Shown here: positions 54,701 through 56,252 of the stretch, piece after piece
Numbering within the stretch: position 1 is the stretch's first letter
How the letters are laid out: each line of letters starts with the position of its first letter
Assembly (NCBI GenBank): GCA_964502525.1
Contig: CAZCXH010000010.1
Span: 1 to 56,252 of the forward strand
Direction of reading: 5' to 3'
Origin: DATLYB01 sp964502525
GTDB lineage: Bacteria > Bacteroidota > Bacteroidia > Chitinophagales > CAIOSU01
DNA: 56,252 nt
Position numbers and translations under genes: made by a program
The notes under the pieces: generated by a model
Seen by the model: only the letters and a program-made list of their open reading frames with translations
What the model was told of the DNA's origin: nothing
Databases searched by the model: none

Positions 54701-54784
54701 AATCCATTTTGCAAGAGCGGCTGCTTCACGCGCATGCCTTTCGATCCTGCAGCCGCTATTTTTTATGTAATTTTTATTTCCCAT
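48707..54784 (-). CDS. Giant CTDC-repeat and poly-asparagine surface protein with T9SS type A domain
   Basis: A 2025-aa exported protein. The signal peptide is internal to the N-terminus (LASSIILLVFLGLIAISHSAAAQ). The first ~1010 residues contain about 36 repeats of the form C-DDGD-CTxDxC (for example CNDGDACTTDIC). This is the Dictyostelium CTDC repeat pattern. Then come poly-Asn tracts of tens of residues with scattered Ser, Thr and Gln. They separate five copies of a ~100-residue beta domain (VGFTLVREGRNGDIG, then NIRADVACP, PYALAGDYNGNY and ATPWSGINATG). The end (VTVYPNPNKGEFDVTLHMEE) is a type A sorting domain. The likely role is a cell-surface or matrix filament. Exact tract lengths depend on assembly accuracy. 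Confidence 0.88.
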   Translation of the reverse strand: MGNKNYIKNSGCRIERHAREAAALAKWISGQLASSIILLVFLGLIAISHSAAAQCSSNADCNDGDACTTDICDTGVPPGACVWTPNFCDDGDACTDDFCNPISGACSNTPINCTSGSVCLIDVCVGGVCGIPTNFGLPCDDFNPATDGTVCDNNGNCLVPQPCVDGTPCDDGNSCTTSDMCTGGVCVGASAPCDDGDACTQNDTCVSNVCAGLPINCSDGDPCTVDSCDNGSCVHIGISPCCQVDNDPCDDSDPCTIADKCISGVCGGTPLSCDDSNSCTNDSCVSGVCLHSDIVPCAVCTTDAGCADGNLCTVDKCINNNCVTSPKCADNNQCTNDACDTGSGNCTFTPLADGTPCNDANIYTTNDVCDSSVCAGVSVLGCQPCDNDTSCEDGDLCTEDVCILFCFYQPIVCGTDDDLCTDFCIPLTGQCVIGQPVPCSDGDFCTNDNCNPVTGACSHSPVVCAVDADICTENACDPSTGGCVITNICDDNDLCTNDFCNPISGACSYSSALICDVDGDPCTDFCDGGVCFFGQPKTCDDGNLCTDEFCNPVTGECMRTAQTDCDGDGVACNDDCDPATGVCTTGVNPCDDGTLCTNDICDPVTEACSNPAIVCESGDDDICTDYCDPSIGCVFSVIPCDDGDLCTSDICSEVTGACLFVPVCDDGDPCTIDCCHLGLCYNSPPCNDGVACTIDGCDTLTKTCTFTPSDSLCNDGIDCTHDFCDSLSGCRNIPDHSRCDDRISCTHDVCDTATGCNNIPDHSRCDDRVDCTDDVCDTRNGCRNFPDDSRCDDGISCSDDICDLFNDCRNFPDGSRCNDGASCTNDFCNWPNGCMNVPDHSRCNDGSVCTNDVCNPQTGCANIPVYSNCDDGVACTDDFCDPQYGCRNFPDDNVCNDGISCTNDFCDLRNGCQRIPNHSNCDDRADCTNDVCDWQNGCMNIPDHSRCRDFISCTQDVCAAWTGCSNYADDSYCDDGWGCTNDFCDSRSGCRNNSTCDDRDRCTYDYCDNGNCNFNPIANCNNNNNNNNNNNNNSNNNNNNNNNNNNNNNNNNNNNNNNNNNNNNNSNQNNNNNNNNNNCSRAEVIGFTLVNEGRNGDIGPLRDYDIVYTSCRLNVRADVNCLNRINSVEFRINGTTWRIENYFPYALAGDYNGNYQRLILSPGLYRLEATPWSGFNATGTRGTSREVWFTVSSASCNNNNNNNNNNNNSNQNNNNSNSNNNNNNNTNNNNNNTNNNNTNNNNNNTNNNNNNTNNNNNNNNNNNNNNTNNNNNNNCRAEVVGFTLMRQGRNGAIRTLHENDVILTDCGINIRADVACPGSIRSVEFRLNGVTYRLENDDPYALAGNYGANYLRLSLPPGQYHLTATPWSELNATGNPGISHELRFSVSAASCNNNNNNTNNNNSNSNNNNNNNNTNNNNNNNNSNSNNNNNNNNNNNTNNNNSNSNNNNNNNNNNNNNNNNSNSNNNNNNCRSEVTGFTVVRQGRNGDIGQLHDNDVLLTDCGINIRADVACPGDVRSIEFRLNGSLYKKENYEPYALAGDYNGSYLALNLPPGQYLLVAIPWSELNGTGNAGDSYELRFTVSAANCNNNNNNNSNQNNNNTNSNNNNFNTNNNNNSNNNNNNNNNNNNNSNQNNNNTNSNNNNSNTNNNNNNNCRAEVVGLTLVREGRNGDIGPLNGSEVIYTDCGINIRAEVACPRNIRSIEFRLNGSAYVIENYAPYALGGDYNGNYKKLTLSPGTYHLEAIPWSGINATGSRGISYEISLTVSGSQCNSNNNNNNDNLNNNNSRSNNNNNNNTCLGKVAGFTLVRAGISGDIGALDNGDIISKTCKVNIRADVGCPEKIRSVVFWLNGNAYRIDNILPYSLGGDVAGNYNKLGLPPGTYHLKATPWSGINGTGIQGVSYELYFTLTSESRTCLTSGNNNNSEENGIGFKMTGPESDAPDVTVYPNPNKGEFDVTLHMEEKGNLKIQLYDLSGTVLYEDVKAGFSGRYSERIYMTSHPVGMYFLRVSVNDGIIETKKILFIRN

Positions 54785-55194
54785 ACATCCTTTTTATGCT
54801 CAGGCTGAAAACCTTTGTGTGCAAGGACTTGACGAAGGTAGAAGGTTGGTTCAATATTTCATAACGCGCCTCCGGCTCATACATTATTGTTTATTATCAC
54901 CCGATATAGGTGTAAACACGTAGATGTTTTAAAGCGTCATCCAATGAAACCCTTTGCCAGCAATGGTTTCAGCCACATCCTCTTCTCAGCGTTTTTGCGG
55001 AAAACACTACGTAATTCTTCGTATGCAAATTCCGGAAAATTCTTGCGAAGAACCGGGAAAATCCCCCCCCCCCGTAAGCCGGAATGCAGGCCAATCAAGG
55101 GTTCCGGCAAGATACTTTATTTATTATAATAAATCAATTACACCGTCATATATCAGGATGGCGGCAGGAAAAGGAGTCTGCACGAGCCGGCAGT
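54785..55194. other. Intergenic gap between two related giant genes
   Basis: This 410-bp stretch shows no supported gene. It contains an 11-C run near 55063-55073 and a short AT-rich block (TTTATTATAATAAATC) near 55118. The start of the poly-Asn giant is to the left, so part of this must be its promoter. TACCTTCG on the minus strand near 54830 is a weak -7 candidate without a good partner. Confidence 0.5.
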
Positions 55195-56252
55195 TCACTG
55201 CTTCGCAGCGTAGAGGATTTTTTTCGTTGAAATGACGTCATTCACCCTGACGGTGAGAAGATAAATGCCCAACGGCTGCGAGGCGATGTTTACCTTCCGC
55301 TCATAGCTTCCGCTGTGATTCATCCTGGCGTCTTCAAACACTATTTTGCCCGACACATCATAGAGCCTGATTTCCAGGTCGCCCGGCTCGTTGAGGTTCA
55401 TGCCGATTTCAAATTGTCCGCTATTGGGATTGGGAAAAATCCTTATGCTTTCATCAATGGAAGGATTATTTCCGGAGCCGGACATTTTGCGCCCATTGTT
55501 GTTGTTGTTCCAGTTGTTATTGTTGTTCCAGTTGTTGTTGTTCCAGTTGTTGTTGTTGTTCCAGTTGTTATTGTTGTTCCAGTTGTTATTGCTATTCCAG
55601 TTGTTGTTGTTATATCCAGCGGATAAGCAAGTGCGGGCATCGGAAACCACGGTGAACCTGACTTCATGGCTTCGTCCTGCGCTTCCTGTGCCATTTGCGC
55701 CAGACCAGGGAGTTGCCACCAGGTGGTAATCACCGGGCGCAAGGTTCATTTGATTATAGCTTCCTCCATTATCTCCGGCAAGGGCGTAAGGGGCGGTATT
55801 TTCAACCCGGTAAGCATTTCCGTTAAGGCGGAACACAACGCTCCGCACCCGGCTCTGGCAGGTTACATCCGCCCTGATATTCAGCTTGCATGAACGGCTG
55901 ATCACATCGCCATTGTATATGCGTCCAACATCACCGGTGGTTCCCGCCCGCACCAAGGTCAGGTCAACCACTTCTCCGGTGCAGCCATTGTTATTGTTGT
56001 TGTTCCAGTTGTTATTATTATTCCAGTTGTTGTTATTCCAGTTGTTATTGTTGTTCCAGTTGTTGTTGTTGTTATTCCAGTTGTTATTGTTGTTCCAGTT
56101 GTTATTGTTATTCCAGTTGTTATTGTTGTTCCAGTTGTTGTTATTGTTGTTCCAGTTGTTATTGTTGTTCCAGTTGTTATTGTTGTTCCAGTTGTTATTG
56201 TTATTCCAGTTGTTATTGTTGTTATTGTTGTTCCAGTTGTTGTTGTTAGAAT
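55195..56252 (-). CDS. Partial paralogue: (N)nW-repeat protein with beta domain and T9SS type A domain
   Basis: The frame is open to the window end, so the N-terminus is missing. Visible order: more than a dozen NNNNW-type repeats (56250 down to ~55985), one copy of the ~100-residue beta domain (VDLTLVRAGTTGDVGRIYNG, NIRADVTCQ, PYALAGDNGGSY, ATPWSGANGTG), another (N)nW tract, then a sorting domain (IRIFPNPNSGQFEIGMNLNE). The beta domain and tail are homologous to the neighbouring giant, so the two genes are tandem paralogues. The linker here uses Trp at regular steps, unlike the Ser/Thr-spotted tracts next door. Confidence 0.88.
   Translation of the reverse strand, partial: SNNNNWNNNNNNNNWNNNNNWNNNNNWNNNNNWNNNNNNWNNNNNWNNNNNWNNNNNWNNNNNNWNNNNNWNNNNWNNNNNWNNNNNNGCTGEVVDLTLVRAGTTGDVGRIYNGDVISRSCKLNIRADVTCQSRVRSVVFRLNGNAYRVENTAPYALAGDNGGSYNQMNLAPGDYHLVATPWSGANGTGSAGRSHEVRFTVVSDARTCLSAGYNNNNWNSNNNWNNNNNWNNNNNWNNNNWNNNNNWNNNNNGRKMSGSGNNPSIDESIRIFPNPNSGQFEIGMNLNEPGDLEIRLYDVSGKIVFEDARMNHSGSYERKVNIASQPLGIYLLTVRVNDVISTKKILYAAKQ

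Overview
The window looks like part of a chromosome of an uncultured Bacteroidota bacterium, probably Chitinophagia or Saprospiria-like. Three things point there: many secreted proteins with type IX secretion (T9SS) C-terminal sorting domains of both type A and type B, a PorZ-like T9SS component, and TAnnTTTG-like promoter candidates with few Shine-Dalgarno sites. nth, recA and recO look ordinary, while most of the rest is accessory or surface biology.

Layout. 0-5.6 kb: tRNA-Arg(CCG), a TlpA-like lipoprotein, a glycosyltransferase pair, endonuclease III and RecA. 5.6-6.3 kb: a decayed gene start and intergenic hairpin repeats. 6.3-13.6 kb: a T9SS cargo protein with dockerin-like and cohesin-like regions, a TerC/Alx membrane protein, a T9SS-tagged alpha/beta hydrolase and a TMTC-like GT-C membrane protein with TPRs. 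13.8-25.5 kb: an unusual minus-strand array of three secreted caspase-TPR proteins. It alternates with a RelE-type module, an MNT/HEPN pair, a DUF4143 AAA ATPase, and wrecks of another caspase and a DUF262 gene. 25.8-33 kb: a DUF218 protein, RecO, a membrane protein, a metalloprotease and PorZ. 33-56.2 kb: four giant secreted proteins on the minus strand, the last cut by the window end.

The main discovery candidate is the 13.8-24.4 kb array. The last ~50 bp of the caspase genes (encoding xxFKALMKKYFPxxYKE and the stop) occurs seven times in the same orientation: three times as the true end of a caspase gene and four times as an orphan fragment. Each orphan begins within 0-13 nt of the stop codon of a non-caspase gene. 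The RelE-type, MNT/HEPN and DUF4143 units each lie between two copies, as if inserted at, or carrying, a copy of a caspase 3' end. I know of no named system with this layout.

The giant surface genes are the second point of interest. They are a 2339-aa PKD protein, a 2361-aa YadA-head-like NTAVG repeat protein with an S74-like chaperone region and a T9SS-like tail, a 2025-aa protein pairing Dictyostelium-type CTDC repeats with long poly-asparagine linkers, and a partial paralogue with (N)nW repeats. Between genes there are two arrays of degenerate 21-bp units, heptameric GTTTAC arrays, REP-like hairpins and an in-frame 33-nt palindrome inside a coding sequence. All assignments come from reading the sequence; no database search was run.
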